Assembly (NCBI RefSeq): GCF_022340605.1
Contig: NZ_JAJDNQ010000084.1
Coordinates: 1 to 53,162 of the forward strand
From: Thiohalocapsa sp.
GTDB taxonomy: Bacteria > Pseudomonadota > Gammaproteobacteria > Chromatiales > Chromatiaceae
Direction: 5' to 3'
Length of the DNA: 53,162 bases
The notes below the pieces were generated by a model. It made no database searches. It had not been told where the DNA came from and saw only the letters and a program-made list of their open reading frames with translations. Below, one piece after another: positions 38,198-47,388 of this stretch. Position 1 is the stretch's first letter, and each line of letters starts with the position of its first letter. The position numbers and the translations under genes are program-made.

Positions 38198-39030
38198 GCA
38201 TCGGCTCCAAGCAGTTGCGACAGCTCCTCGGCGCGGGCACGGGCTGCGGCCACGGCGCGCGCGACGAGGTTCTCGACCCCGCCCTCGGTGAGCACGGCCA
38301 GCGCGCGCTCGGTGGTGCCGCCGGGGGAGGTGACGCGCTCGCGCAGCTGCTGTGGCGACTCGTCGCTCTCCATGGCCATGCGGGCGGCGCCGAGGGCGGT
38401 CTGGATACTCAGCAGGCGCGCCGCCTCGGCATCGAGCCCTTCGGCGACGGCGGCATCCTCCAGCGCTTCCATCAGCAGGAAGAAATAGGCGGGGCCGCTG
38501 CCGGAGACGGCCGTGACCGCATCCAGCTGTGGCTCCGTGCTCACCCAGCGCGTGAGGCCGCCGGCGCGGAGGATTTCCTCCGCCAGGTTGCGCTGCTCAG
38601 GCGTCGTGGCGGCATTGGCGTGCAGGCCGATGGCACCGGACTGCACCAGCATCGGCGTGTTCGGCATGGTGCGCACGAGCGGCGTCTCGGCGCCGAGCCA
38701 GGCGCAGATGGACGCCTCGGTCACGCCGGCCATGACCGAGACGATGAGCGGTGCCGGCCGCGGCAGGTGCGCGGCCAGTGACCGGCAGACGGCCGGCGCC
38801 ACCTGCGGCTTGACTGCGAGGACCAAGACCTCGGCGGCGGCGACCGCCTCGGCATTGCTGTCCGTGGTGTGCACGTCGTAGGTCTTGGCGAGGCGGGCGC
38901 GCACCTCGGCGACCGGGTCGCTGACCGTCAGCGCCGCCGGTGCATGGCCGTCGGCGACGAGTCCGGCGATGAGGCTGCGGGCCATGTTGCCGCCACCGAT
39001 GAAGGCGATGCGGGTCTGACTCAAAGGCAT
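38194..39030 (-). CDS. proC: pyrroline-5-carboxylate reductase
   Basis: A 278-residue NAD(P)H-dependent enzyme for the last step of proline synthesis. The Rossmann motif is IAFIGGGNMARSLIAGL. VLAVKPQ, VRTMPNTPMLVQSGAIGL, AVSGSGPAYFFLLMEAL and the C-terminal VTSPGGTTERALAVL are all canonical. MPLSQTRIAFIGGG is the normal start. The open frame that continues far upstream is not coding. It overlaps yggT by ATGA and follows yggS after 71 bases. Confidence 0.96.
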   Translation of the reverse strand: MPLSQTRIAFIGGGNMARSLIAGLVADGHAPAALTVSDPVAEVRARLAKTYDVHTTDSNAEAVAAAEVLVLAVKPQVAPAVCRSLAAHLPRPAPLIVSVMAGVTEASICAWLGAETPLVRTMPNTPMLVQSGAIGLHANAATTPEQRNLAEEILRAGGLTRWVSTEPQLDAVTAVSGSGPAYFFLLMEALEDAAVAEGLDAEAARLLSIQTALGAARMAMESDESPQQLRERVTSPGGTTERALAVLTEGGVENLVARAVAAARARAEELSQLLGADA

Positions 39031-39101
39031 GGTGTGCGTGGCTCCAGTGGCTGTTGCGGGGCAATGATCCCGAGGCCGGCGATCTTGCCTGTTGTTCGCC
39101 G

Positions 39102-39815
39102 TCAGCGCCGCTGCATGTTTGGACGCGGGCCGAAGACGGCGGTGCCGATCCGCACCATTGTAGCGCCCTCGGCCACCGCCGCTTCCAGATCCGCGGTCAT
39201 CCCCATGGACAGCGTCGCCAGCGGCTGCACGGGCGTCGCGAGCCGGTCGCGCAGCGCCCGCAGGTCCGCGAACGGACGGCGCTGTTCCGCAAGGTCGTCG
39301 GCCGGTGCCGGCAGGGTCATCAGGCCCTGCACGGTGATGCCGGCGACAGCGCGGCAGGCGTCGATGAGCTCGCCGAGGGCGGCGGGCTCGACGCCGGCCT
39401 TGCTCGCCTCGCCGCTCAAGTTGACCTGGATGCAGACGGGCAAGGGGACGGCCGTGGCCGGGCGCTGGGCGCCGAGCCGGCGGGCGTGCTTGAGCTCGCA
39501 GAGCCCGTGCACCCAGTCGAAGTGGGCGGCGATGTCGCGGGTCTTGTTGGTTTGAATTCGGCCGACGAAGTGCCATTCGAGCGGCAGCGCCGCCAGCGCG
39601 GCCTGCTTGTCGAGGGCTTCTTGCACGTAGCTCTCGCCGAAGGCGGTCTGACCCGCGGCATAGGCCGCGGCGACGCGCTCGGCGCCCTGCACCTTGCTCA
39701 CCGCAAGGAGCGCGACGCTGCCGGGCGGGCGGCCATAGCGGGCCTCGGCGGCGGCGATGCGCTCGCGCACCCGGGCGAGGTTGTCGGCGATGGCTTGCTC
39801 GAGGTCGGTGCTCAT
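39102..39815 (-). CDS. yggS: YggS family pyridoxal-phosphate homeostasis protein
   Basis: A 237-residue single-domain PLP-binding protein with the alanine-racemase-like barrel. The PLP lysine is Lys41 in LLAVSKVQ, followed by FGESYVQEALDK, WHFVGRIQTNK, VCIQVNLSGEASKAGV, LMTLPAP and LSMGMTADLEAAV, with GTAVFGPRP at the end. Family members buffer PLP and affect amino-acid pools rather than catalysing a known reaction. It lies in the conserved position before proC, 15 bases after the rdgB stop. Confidence 0.95.
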   Translation of the reverse strand: MSTDLEQAIADNLARVRERIAAAEARYGRPPGSVALLAVSKVQGAERVAAAYAAGQTAFGESYVQEALDKQAALAALPLEWHFVGRIQTNKTRDIAAHFDWVHGLCELKHARRLGAQRPATAVPLPVCIQVNLSGEASKAGVEPAALGELIDACRAVAGITVQGLMTLPAPADDLAEQRRPFADLRALRDRLATPVQPLATLSMGMTADLEAAVAEGATMVRIGTAVFGPRPNMQRR

Positions 39816-39830
39816 GTGCGCGTGCCCGCC

Positions 39831-40445
39831 TCAGGCGCGCGGGGCCGTCAGCCGGGCCACCAGCTCGCGCAGCGCCTGGCCGCGGTGGCTCAGGGCGTTC
39901 TTGGTGTCCGGGTCGAGCTCCGCGGCGCTGCAACCGTGGGTGGGCACGTAGAACAAGGGGTCGTAGCCGAAGCCGTTGCTGCCGCGGGGCTCGCGCAGGA
40001 TGCGGCCTTCCCAGGTGCCGACGCAGACCAACGGGGTCGGATCTACCGGGTGGCGCAGATAGACCATGACGCACTGGTAGCGCGCCGTGCGCTCGGCCTC
40101 CGGCACGTCCCGGAGGTCCATGAGCAGCCTGTCGATGTTGGCGGCGTCGTCGGCGCCCGGGCCGGCGTAGCGGGCGGAGTAGATGCCGGGGGCGCCGTCG
40201 AGGGCGTCCACCTCGATGCCGGAATCGTCGGCGATGGCCGGAAGCCCGCTGCCGGCGGCGGCGTGGCGTGCCTTCAGGATGGCATTCTCGACGAAGCTCA
40301 GGCCCGTCTCCTCGGCCTCGCCGATGTCGAAGCTGCGCTGCGGCTCCACGTGCATGCCGGCGCCGGCGAGGAGCTGGTCGATCTCCCGCAGCTTGCCGGG
40401 GTTGTTGCTGGCGAGCACGATGCGGGTGGGCTTGGCGTGAGTCAT
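39831..40445 (-). CDS. rdgB: XTP/dITP diphosphatase
   Basis: A 204-residue Ham1-type pyrophosphatase that removes inosine and xanthosine triphosphates from the nucleotide pool. It opens with IVLASNNPGKLREI. FVENAILKARHAA, ADDSGIEVDALDGAPGIYSARYAG, GRILREPRGSNGFGYDPLFYVP and the C-terminal KNALSHRGQALREL are the standard motifs, including the metal-binding acidic residues. It lies between rph and yggS on the same strand with short gaps, so it is part of a nucleotide/RNA housekeeping transcript. Confidence 0.96.
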   Translation of the reverse strand: MTHAKPTRIVLASNNPGKLREIDQLLAGAGMHVEPQRSFDIGEAEETGLSFVENAILKARHAAAGSGLPAIADDSGIEVDALDGAPGIYSARYAGPGADDAANIDRLLMDLRDVPEAERTARYQCVMVYLRHPVDPTPLVCVGTWEGRILREPRGSNGFGYDPLFYVPTHGCSAAELDPDTKNALSHRGQALRELVARLTAPRA

Positions 40446-40495
40446 GGGGCGATTCCGTTGCTGGGCCGCTGCGGCGAGGTGGTGAAACGACGTGG

Positions 40496-41212
40496 TCAGG
40501 GGTTGAGGGCTCGGGTCTGCGCGGCCACGAGCTGCTCGATGCCGGCGGCGGCGAGGTCCAGCATGGCGTCGAGCTCCGCGCGCGAGAAGGCGGCGCCCTC
40601 GGCGGTGCCCTGCACCTCGATGAGGCCGCCGGCGGCGTTCATCACCACGTTCATATCGGTCTCGGCGGCGCTGTCCTCCGCGTAGTCCAGGTCCAGCACC
40701 GGGGTGCCCTGGTAGACGCCGACGGACACGGCGGCCACCTGGGTCTGCAGCGGCCAGCCTTCGAGGCGGCCGTCGTCGCGCAGGTGCACCAGGGCATCGT
40801 GCAGGGCGACCCAGGCGCCGGTGATGGCGGCGGTGCGCGTGCCGCCGTCGGCCTGGAGCACGTCGCAGTCCAGCGTGACGGTGCGCTCGCCGAGGGCCGG
40901 CAGATCCATCGCGGCGCGCAGCGAGCGGCCCACCAGGCGCTGGATCTCCAGCGTGCGGCCGCTCTGCTTGCCGCGCGCCGCCTCGCGCGAGGTGCGCTCG
41001 TGCGTGGCGCCCGGCAGCATGCCGTATTCCGCGGTCACCCAGCCTTGCCCCATGCCGCGCAGGAAGGGTGGCACGCGCTCATCGATGCTTGCGGTGCACA
41101 GCACGCGGGTGTCGCCGAATTCCGCCAGCACGGAGCCCGCCGCGTGCCGGGTGAAGCCGCGGGTCAGGCGCACCGGGCGGAGCTCGTCGGGCGCACGCAG
41201 GGAAGGGCGCAT
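40496..41212 (-). CDS. rph: ribonuclease PH
   Basis: A 238-residue phosphorolytic exoribonuclease that trims tRNA 3' ends. Motifs are [88 protein letters not shown] and [19 protein letters not shown]. The full length with the C-terminal helix is retained, unlike the truncated E. coli K-12 gene. It heads the minus-strand run rph-rdgB-yggS-proC-yggT-yggU. A protein kinase gene ends 109 bases upstream. Confidence 0.97.
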   Translation of the reverse strand: MRPSLRAPDELRPVRLTRGFTRHAAGSVLAEFGDTRVLCTASIDERVPPFLRGMGQGWVTAEYGMLPGATHERTSREAARGKQSGRTLEIQRLVGRSLRAAMDLPALGERTVTLDCDVLQADGGTRTAAITGAWVALHDALVHLRDDGRLEGWPLQTQVAAVSVGVYQGTPVLDLDYAEDSAAETDMNVVMNAAGGLIEVQGTAEGAAFSRAELDAMLDLAAAGIEQLVAAQTRALNP

Positions 41213-41321
41213 GGCTGGTTCCTCTGGTCTCGGGTGATCGCTGGATTGTGCGTTGGGTGCGGGCCGGCGCGCGGTGTGCGCCAGCGCCTCTCGCGGGCAT
41301 CGGCATCGGTCGGCAGCGTCG

Positions 41322-42215
41322 TCAGGCGACGCGCATGCCCGGGTGTGCGTTGCGCTGCATGATCTCGAGCATCTCGCCCGCGTCGCGGGGGCGCTGATTG
41401 GGGTTCAGCAACATGGATCGGTCGGTGATCTCCAACAGCCAGTGCGGATAAAGGTCGGCGAACTGCTCGGCCGCCGGCACCACCTTGTCTTCGGTGAGGC
41501 GGTCGGGGGCCGGCTGCGGTGTCCTGCCCTCCATGCAGCAGCGCAGCGAGGCGCCCACGGCGTAGACATCCGTCCATGGGCCGATCTTGCCGCCGTGCCG
41601 ATATTGCTCCGGCGGCGAGTAGCCCGCGGTGATGACGTGGCTCGCGGTGCTGCCGCCCACGGTCAGCACCTGGGCCGCGCCCAGGTCCAGCAACAGCGGG
41701 TCGTGGCCGTTGCGGAGGTGAATGTTGCCCGGTTTCACGTCCAGATGCAGCATCGCGCGGGCGTGCATGGTGTTCAGCGCGTCCAGCAGCGGGATGAAAA
41801 TGCGCATCAGCAGCGTGGTGCTGAGCTCGCCGCCGCGGTCGTGCACGAACTGCCCCAGGTTCCGGCCGCGCTCGTGCTGCATGACGATGTAGCCGGTGTC
41901 GTTGCGCATGAACATGTTCAGCACCGCGACGATGTGCGGATGCTGCAGCGAGGCCATCACCTTGGCCTCCTGGAAGAACAGTCGCCGGCTGCGGTAGAGC
42001 GACTCGCGCTGCTTGCTGTCCACCGGCACCAGGCGCCCGTCGTCGTGGCGGCGGGCAAGGCGCTTGGGCATGAACTCCTTGATGACCACCTCATCGCCCG
42101 TCTCCTCGTCCTCGGCCAGGTAGATCAGGCTGAAGCCGCCCTTGCCGATGGTGTCGACGATGCGGTAGCAGTCCAGCATGGTGCCGGGTTCGAGACTGTC
42201 GCGGGCGCGTGCCAT
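41322..42215 (-). CDS. Hanks-type serine/threonine protein kinase
   Basis: A 297-residue soluble kinase. The glycine loop [15 protein letters not shown] lysine Lys46 (VVIKEF), catalytic loop HLDVKPGN (157-164, Asp159, Asn164), DLG in place of DFG (Asp177) and activation segment end GYSPPEQY are all present, as is DVYAVGASL. It is therefore likely active. HxDxKPxN without the preceding arginine of HRD suggests a non-RD kinase. There is no transmembrane or sensor domain. It lies between rph and the divergent yicC, and no phosphatase partner is nearby. The substrate is unknown. [14 protein letters not shown] was chosen as the start; the frame upstream of it overlaps the yicC promoter region. Confidence 0.88.
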   Translation of the reverse strand: MARARDSLEPGTMLDCYRIVDTIGKGGFSLIYLAEDEETGDEVVIKEFMPKRLARRHDDGRLVPVDSKQRESLYRSRRLFFQEAKVMASLQHPHIVAVLNMFMRNDTGYIVMQHERGRNLGQFVHDRGGELSTTLLMRIFIPLLDALNTMHARAMLHLDVKPGNIHLRNGHDPLLLDLGAAQVLTVGGSTASHVITAGYSPPEQYRHGGKIGPWTDVYAVGASLRCCMEGRTPQPAPDRLTEDKVVPAAEQFADLYPHWLLEITDRSMLLNPNQRPRDAGEMLEIMQRNAHPGMRVA

Positions 42216-42303
42216 GTGACTCGTGTGTTGGACTTGTGGTTTCGACTGGGTCGACGGCGCGGGAGACGGCAAGCCGGGCCGGCAAGCCGGGGCCTCGGCC
42301 CGG

Positions 42304-42309
42304 TATGAT
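42304..42309 (+). promoter_or_regulatory. candidate -10 element upstream of yicC-gmk
   Basis: TATGAT, one base from the sigma-70 consensus, lies 67 bases before the yicC start. The corresponding -35 position holds GGCAAG or nearby variants, which are weak. Confidence 0.42.
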
Positions 42310-42376
42310 AGCGAGTCGCGGTCGGCGCCGCGCCCCCGTGGCATCGTGCCGGCCAGCCAACCATGGAGATGCGCCC

Positions 42377-43243
42377 ATGACCCGCAGCATGACAGCCTTT
42401 GCCCGCGAGACCGAGCACGCCGACGTGGGACAGCTCACGTGGGAGGTGCGCTCGGTGAATCACCGCTTTCTCGATCCGCACCTGCGCCTGCCGGACGATC
42501 TGCGCGGGCTGGAGACACCGGTGCGCGAGCGCCTGGCGGCAAGGCTCGGGCGCGGCAAGGTGGACTGTACGCTGCGCTTCGTGCCCGGGCAGGACAGCAC
42601 GGGCTCGCTCAAGGTCAACCGGCGGCTGCTGGAACAGTTGCTCGCCGCCGCCGACGAGGTCGCGACGCGCATCGGTGAGCCCGCGACGCCGCACGTGTTC
42701 GACCTGATGCGCTGGCCCGGCCTGCTGGAGGAGCCCGGGCAGGACGTGGACGCCATCGGTGCCGCCGCGCTCGCGCTGCTGGAGCGGACTCTGGACGCGC
42801 TGGTGGCGGCGCGCGAGCGTGAGGGGGCACGCCTGCGCGAGTTGATCCTGGAGCGCTGCGACAAGCTCGCCTTGCAGGTGGATGCCGTTCGCGCACGCAT
42901 GCCGCAGGTCTTGGCGGCGGTGCGCACACGCATTCGCGAGCGGCTGTCGGAGGTGCAGGGCGAGCTGGACCCGAACCGCCTGGAGCAGGAGATGGCGCTC
43001 CTGGCGCAGCGCCTCGACGTGGACGAAGAGATGGACCGGCTCGCCGTGCATCTGGACGAGGTGCGCAAGGCGCTGGACGACGACGCGCCCGTCGGCCGCC
43101 GCCTGGACTTCCTGATGCAGGAGCTCAACCGCGAGGCCAACACGCTGAGCTCGAAGTCCGCCGATGCCGAGACCACCCATGCCGCGGTGGACATGAAGGT
43201 GCTCGTGGAGCAGATGCGCGAGCAGGTGCAGAACCTGGAGTGA
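42377..43243 (+). CDS. yicC: YicC family endoribonuclease
   Basis: A 288-residue protein of the YicC/YloC family. The opening MTRSMTAFARETEH, EVRSVNHRFLDPHLRLP, and the C-terminal block with ELDPNRLEQEMALLAQRLDV, GRRLDFLMQELNREANTL and SKSADAETTHAAVDMK are strongly conserved. Family members have been shown to be ribonucleases acting on small RNAs and mRNA. GGAGA lies eight bases before the ATG. gmk begins at its stop codon, so the pair is translationally coupled. Confidence 0.95.
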   Translation: MTRSMTAFARETEHADVGQLTWEVRSVNHRFLDPHLRLPDDLRGLETPVRERLAARLGRGKVDCTLRFVPGQDSTGSLKVNRRLLEQLLAAADEVATRIGEPATPHVFDLMRWPGLLEEPGQDVDAIGAAALALLERTLDALVAAREREGARLRELILERCDKLALQVDAVRARMPQVLAAVRTRIRERLSEVQGELDPNRLEQEMALLAQRLDVDEEMDRLAVHLDEVRKALDDDAPVGRRLDFLMQELNREANTLSSKSADAETTHAAVDMKVLVEQMREQVQNLE

Positions 43244-43248
43244 TGGGA

Positions 43249-43914
43249 ATGCCGCAAACCGAAGCACGCACCGCAGCCGCGGACCATGCGCCCGCGGATC
43301 AGGGACTGCTGTTCGTCGTCTCCGCCCCGTCCGGCGCCGGCAAGACCAGCCTGGTGAAGGCCCTGCTGGAGGTGGAGCCGTCGCTGCATCTTTCCGTGTC
43401 CTACACCACCCGCCCGCCGCGGGAGGGCGAGCAGGACGGGGTGCATTACCACTTCGTCGATGCCGCCACGTTCGAGCGCATGGTGCAGGCCGGCGAGTTC
43501 GTCGAATACGCGCGTGTCTTCGGCAATGCCTACGGCACCGCGGCGAAGACGCTGCGCGCGGGTCTCGATGCCGGTGCCGACCTCCTGCTGGAGATCGACT
43601 GGCAGGGCGCGCGGCAGGTGCGCGGGCGCTTTTCGGAGGCCATCAGCGTCTTCATCGCCCCGCCGTCCCTGCAGGCGCTGGAGGAGCGGCTGCGCGGCCG
43701 CGGCAAGGACAGCGATGACATCATAGCCGCGCGCATGGCCCAGGCCCGCGACGAGCTGAGCCACCACGGCGAGTACGACTACCTGGTGGTGAATGACGAC
43801 TTCGGCGTCGCCCTCGACGAGCTGCGCGCCATCGTCGCCGCCGAGCGCCTGCGCGAGTCGCGCCAGGCGCGGCGCCACGCCGCGGTGCTGGACGCAATGC
43901 TGGCCGCGGACTGA
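43249..43914 (+). CDS. gmk: guanylate kinase
   Basis: About 221 residues, phosphorylating GMP to GDP. The P-loop is VSAPSGAGKTSLV. The GMP-binding residues lie in SVSYTTRPPREGEQDGVHYHF and AGEFVEYARVFGNAYGT. The DLLLEIDWQGARQVR strand and SDDIIAARMAQARDE lid follow. Three possible starts (GTG 43240, ATG 43243, ATG 43249) overlap or adjoin the yicC stop. ATG 43249 has GGAG at the best distance, eight bases. The variable N-terminal 20 residues are rich in Ala/Thr. Confidence 0.96.
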   Translation: MPQTEARTAAADHAPADQGLLFVVSAPSGAGKTSLVKALLEVEPSLHLSVSYTTRPPREGEQDGVHYHFVDAATFERMVQAGEFVEYARVFGNAYGTAAKTLRAGLDAGADLLLEIDWQGARQVRGRFSEAISVFIAPPSLQALEERLRGRGKDSDDIIAARMAQARDELSHHGEYDYLVVNDDFGVALDELRAIVAAERLRESRQARRHAAVLDAMLAAD

Positions 43915-44296
43915 CACACCCGTTTCGCGGCACGCTGCGGCGCAGAGTCCGCTGCCGCCAGCCGCATGTGCCGGCAAGCGTCCGGCTCCGTGACTGTCAG
44001 CCCCGGTTGGCCCCAGCGTGGCTCCCTCGTGATCCCGGATTGGCCCCAGGTCGCCCCTGGGGCAGCGGCCCCGACCACTTGTGCGCGCGGCTACGCGTGC
44101 GCATTTCTGGTATCGTGAAGGGTCGTTCCGCACATCCGTCTGCATGGCCGCCTCGGCTCGCATCCGCTTGAGCCCATGCGCGCGCCATTCGCTCCGGCAC
44201 GTGCCGGGGCATGAGCACGACGATCGTCAGCCACGTGAATACAGCCACGGCGTTGGCCTCACCATCGCCGCGCCCCGTTCCCCCAGGAGAGCCCGC
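43915..44296. other. gmk-rpoZ intergenic region
   Basis: No gene is supported in 382 bases. Direct repeats of a GGTTGGCCCCAG/GATTGGCCCCAG motif occur at about 44006 and 44038. A GCCCCAG/CTGGGGC hairpin (44043-44063) lacks a T-run. TATCGT at 44111 could be a -10 element for rpoZ, but no -35 is spaced correctly. Confidence 0.4.
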
Positions 44297-44587
44297 ATGG
44301 CCCGCATCACCGTCGAGGACTGCCTCGAACACATCGACAACCGCTTCGATCTCGTCCTCATCGCCTCGAAGCGCGCCCGCCAGCTCGCCAACGGCGTGGA
44401 GCCCATGCTGCCGTGGCAGAACGACAAGCCCACGGTCATGGCGCTGCGCGAGATCGCCGACGGCGTGGTGAAGCCCGAGACCCTGGCCGAGGCCGACCGC
44501 GCCGCTGCAGACGCCGCCGAGGCGCTGGAGAAGGCGCTGGCCGAGGAGCTCGGCATGCGCGACGGTGACGAGGACGAGTCCGCCTGA
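44297..44587 (+). CDS. rpoZ: RNA polymerase omega subunit
   Basis: A 96-residue protein beginning [20 protein letters not shown] and continuing [26 protein letters not shown]. This is the complete omega core that helps fold and assemble the beta-prime subunit. The C-terminal 35 residues are an Ala/Glu-rich helix and acidic tail typical of gammaproteobacteria. AGGAGA precedes the ATG. spoT follows 113 bases later, the conserved gmk-rpoZ-spoT order. Confidence 0.97.
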   Translation: MARITVEDCLEHIDNRFDLVLIASKRARQLANGVEPMLPWQNDKPTVMALREIADGVVKPETLAEADRAAADAAEALEKALAEELGMRDGDEDESA

Positions 44588-44700
44588 CGGACATCCGTCC
44601 GGGTGATCGCCCCCATGCAAGCGACACGCGCAAACGCAGCAGTGCCATGGGCCCGGCCCAACGCCCTGGCGCAGCGCATCGCGTGGTTGGGGGGCGCGCC

Positions 44701-47085
44701 ATGAACACGCCCGCCGCGCACCTGCAGGACGCCGCACGGGCGGTCGAAGCGAAGGAGCGCGCGGCGGCGGCCGGTGCCGGCAATGCACCGGTCGGCGCGC
44801 AGGAGGCGCAGGCCATGAGGCCGGACAAGGAGCCGGACCGGGCGCCGGACCGGGCGCCGGACAACGAGCTGGAAAAAGGTCCCGAGAAGCGGGCAGGCAA
44901 GTCCACCGCCAAGGGCGGTGGCCGCGCCGTCCAGGGCGTCGGACAGCAGCCCGCCGGCAAGCCCCGCTACCTGATCAGCGATCTGTGCGCGGATCTCGAC
45001 GCCTACCTGCCGCCGGACCAGGTCTCCGAGGTCTACCGCGCCTACCTCTACGGTGCCGAGGCGCATGCCGGCCAGCAGCGCCAGTCCGGCGAGCCCTACA
45101 TCTACCACCCCATTGCAGTGGCGCGGATCCTCGCCGAGCTGCGAATGGATCACAAGTGCCTGGTGGCGGCCCTGCTGCACGACGTGCTGGAGGACACGGC
45201 CAAGCCCAAGTCCGAGCTGGCGGCGCTGTTCGACGACGAGGTGGCCGAGCTGGTGGACGGCGTCAGCAAGCTGACCCAGATCGACTTCCCGTCCCGCGCC
45301 GAGGCCCAGGCGGCCAACTTCCGCAAGATGATGCTGGCCATGACCCGCGATATCCGGGTCATCCTCATCAAGCTCGCCGACCGGCTGCACAACATGCGCA
45401 CCCTCGGTGTGATGGCGCCGGAGAAGCGCCGGCGCATCTCCCGCGAGACGCTGGAGATCTACGCGCCCATCGCCAATCGGCTCGGCATCAACAGCCTGCG
45501 GCTGCAGCTGGAGGACCTGGGCTTTCGCCACCTCTGGCCCTGGCGCCACCACGTGCTGGAGGTGGCCGTGTGCCGCGCCCGGCAGAATCAGCGCGAGCTG
45601 GTGGCCAATGTCGAGACCGCGATGCGCCGCCGGCTGCAACAGGAGGACGTCCACGGCGAGGTGTCTGGTCGCGAGAAGCACCTCTTCAGCATCTACCGCA
45701 AGATGCGCGAGAAATCGCGCTCCTTCAAAGAGATGGTGGATGTGTTCGCGTTCCGGGTCGTGGTGGAGCGCGTGGACGACTGCTACCGGGTGCTGGGGCA
45801 GGTGCACAGCATGTACAAGCCCGTGCCGGGCAAGTTCAAGGACTACATCGCCATTCCCAAGTCCAACGGCTACCAGTCACTGCACACGGTGCTGGTGGGG
45901 CCGCAGGGCACCCCCATCGAGGTGCAAATCCGCACCCGCGACATGCACCGCATTGCCGACGCCGGCATCGCCGCCCACTGGCTGTACAAGAACGCCGCCG
46001 AGGGCGAGGGCGCCAAGGCGCTGGCCGACGACTGGCTGCAGAACCTGCTGGAGATGCAGCGCGACTCCGGTGACTCGCAGGAGTTTCTGGAGCACGTCAA
46101 GATCGACCTCTTTCCGGACGAGGTCTACGTGTTCACGCCCAAGGGACGCATCCTGGTGCTGCCGAAGGGCGCTACCGTCGTGGACTTCGCTTACGCTATC
46201 CACTCCGACGTCGGCAACACCTGCGTCGCCGCGCGTATCGACCGGCGCCTCGCGCCCTTGCGCACGGTGCTGCACAGTGGTCAGACGGTGGAGATCATCA
46301 ACGCCCCCGGCGCCAAGCCCAACGCCGCCTGGCTCAACTTCGTGGTCACCGGCAAGGCGCGCGCCAACGTGCGCAGCTACCTCAAGAACCTCCAGGCGCA
46401 GGAGGCGGAGGCCCTCGGCCGGCGCATGCTGAATGCCGAGCTTGCCCGCTTCGGGCTGGACGTCGATGGCGTCGGCGAGTCCATTGTCGCCGTGTACGCC
46501 CGCGAGGTGCAGTTGGAGTCGAGCGCGGCGCTGTTCGTCGAGATCGGCCTCGGCAACCGGCTGCCGATGTTGGTGGCCCGCCGCCTCGCCGGGGTCGACA
46601 AGTCCGATGCCGAGACGCAAGTGCCGGAGGACGGTAGCCCGCGGCGGCTCGCCATCCGCGGCACCGAGGGTATGGTGGTGAATCTCGCCCGCTGTTGCCG
46701 GCCCATTCCCGGGGATGCCATCACCGGGCTCTTCAGCCCCGGCAAGGGCATCGTCGTGCACCGCTGCGAGTGCCGCAACTTAGGCGAGTTCCAGTCCAAG
46801 CGCGACAAGTGGCTGGAGGTGGAGTGGGCCGACGACCCGAAGGCCGAGTTCGCCACCGAGATCCGCGTCGAGATCGGCAACCGCCGCGGTGCGCTGGCGA
46901 CCATCGCCGCGGCCATCGCCGAGCAGGGCTCCAACATCGAGTACGTGAACTCCCGCGAGAAGGACGGCATGACCTCGACCCTGGACTTCACCATCAACGT
47001 CCAGAGCCGCGCCCACCTCGCCACCATCATCCGCCGGCTGCGGCAGATTTCGCTGGTGGTGCGCATCACCCGCCTCGCCCGCTGA
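44701..47085 (+). CDS. spoT: bifunctional (p)ppGpp synthetase/hydrolase
   Basis: A 794-residue RelA/SpoT protein. The hydrolase HD domain has YIYHPIAVARI and LLHDVLEDT, with intact metal-binding His/Asp, followed by KLADRLHNMRTL. The synthetase domain has FKDYIAIPKSNGYQSLHTVL and EVQIRTRDMHRIADAGIAAHW. TGS (VYVFTPKGRILVLPKGATVVDFAY), a zinc-finger-like helical region (CCRPIPGD, HRCEC) and a C-terminal ACT domain follow. About 87 extra N-terminal residues, low in complexity and including PDRAPDRAPD, precede the normal start YLISDLCADL. ATG 44701, with a G-rich site just before it, is preferred over 44647. It makes and degrades the stringent-response alarmone. Confidence 0.95.
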   Translation: MNTPAAHLQDAARAVEAKERAAAAGAGNAPVGAQEAQAMRPDKEPDRAPDRAPDNELEKGPEKRAGKSTAKGGGRAVQGVGQQPAGKPRYLISDLCADLDAYLPPDQVSEVYRAYLYGAEAHAGQQRQSGEPYIYHPIAVARILAELRMDHKCLVAALLHDVLEDTAKPKSELAALFDDEVAELVDGVSKLTQIDFPSRAEAQAANFRKMMLAMTRDIRVILIKLADRLHNMRTLGVMAPEKRRRISRETLEIYAPIANRLGINSLRLQLEDLGFRHLWPWRHHVLEVAVCRARQNQRELVANVETAMRRRLQQEDVHGEVSGREKHLFSIYRKMREKSRSFKEMVDVFAFRVVVERVDDCYRVLGQVHSMYKPVPGKFKDYIAIPKSNGYQSLHTVLVGPQGTPIEVQIRTRDMHRIADAGIAAHWLYKNAAEGEGAKALADDWLQNLLEMQRDSGDSQEFLEHVKIDLFPDEVYVFTPKGRILVLPKGATVVDFAYAIHSDVGNTCVAARIDRRLAPLRTVLHSGQTVEIINAPGAKPNAAWLNFVVTGKARANVRSYLKNLQAQEAEALGRRMLNAELARFGLDVDGVGESIVAVYAREVQLESSAALFVEIGLGNRLPMLVARRLAGVDKSDAETQVPEDGSPRRLAIRGTEGMVVNLARCCRPIPGDAITGLFSPGKGIVVHRCECRNLGEFQSKRDKWLEVEWADDPKAEFATEIRVEIGNRRGALATIAAAIAEQGSNIEYVNSREKDGMTSTLDFTINVQSRAHLATIIRRLRQISLVVRITRLAR

Positions 47086-47388
47086 CGCCAAGCCGCATCC
47101 ACGCCCGGCATGACCTCGCCCGTGAGCCCGATGCCCCCGCGGGTACCGTGGGAGCGGCGTCCCCACCGCGACGAGCGTGCGTCGAACCGGCGCGCAAAGG
47201 CTGGCCCCGCGTGTTGAAGCGTGGGGATCGGTAGGTCGGGCTGACGCCAGGGAGCCCGACGCGGCGCCCGCCATCGGCCGAGGCTGCGTCGGGCTTCGCT
47301 ATCGCTCAGCCCGACCGACGGTGCCTGGCCCGGGCGACGGCCGTTGTCGATGTTGCGTGAGAATCGCCCGGCTGGGTTCTTGGCTGTC
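47086..47388. other. spoT downstream region with family A half-copy and family B double hairpin
   Basis: A 303-base spacer between convergent genes. A family A left half starts at 47148 (GTGGGAGCGGCGTCCCC) but its right half is missing. A family B region with two hairpins follows at 47231-47315. Nothing coding is seen. Confidence 0.7.
47231..47315. repeat. family B palindrome, tandem double hairpin
   Basis: Two hairpins share the same arms GTCGGGCT/AGCCCGAC: 47235-47260 (with a preceding GTAG) and 47288-47315. The second has the CGCTATCG loop seen in reverse in other family B copies. The outer arms present at 19.1 and 25.1 kb are not evident here. Confidence 0.75.

Noticed and set aside
43240..43248. 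GTG 43240 or ATG 43243 as the gmk start
   Set aside because: Both leave the GGAG site too close or overlapping. ATG 43249 has proper spacing. The difference is at most three residues and does not affect the call.
44227..45807. Open frame of 526 codons antisense to rpoZ and spoT
   Set aside because: It covers two strongly conserved genes on the opposite strand and shows no domain of its own.
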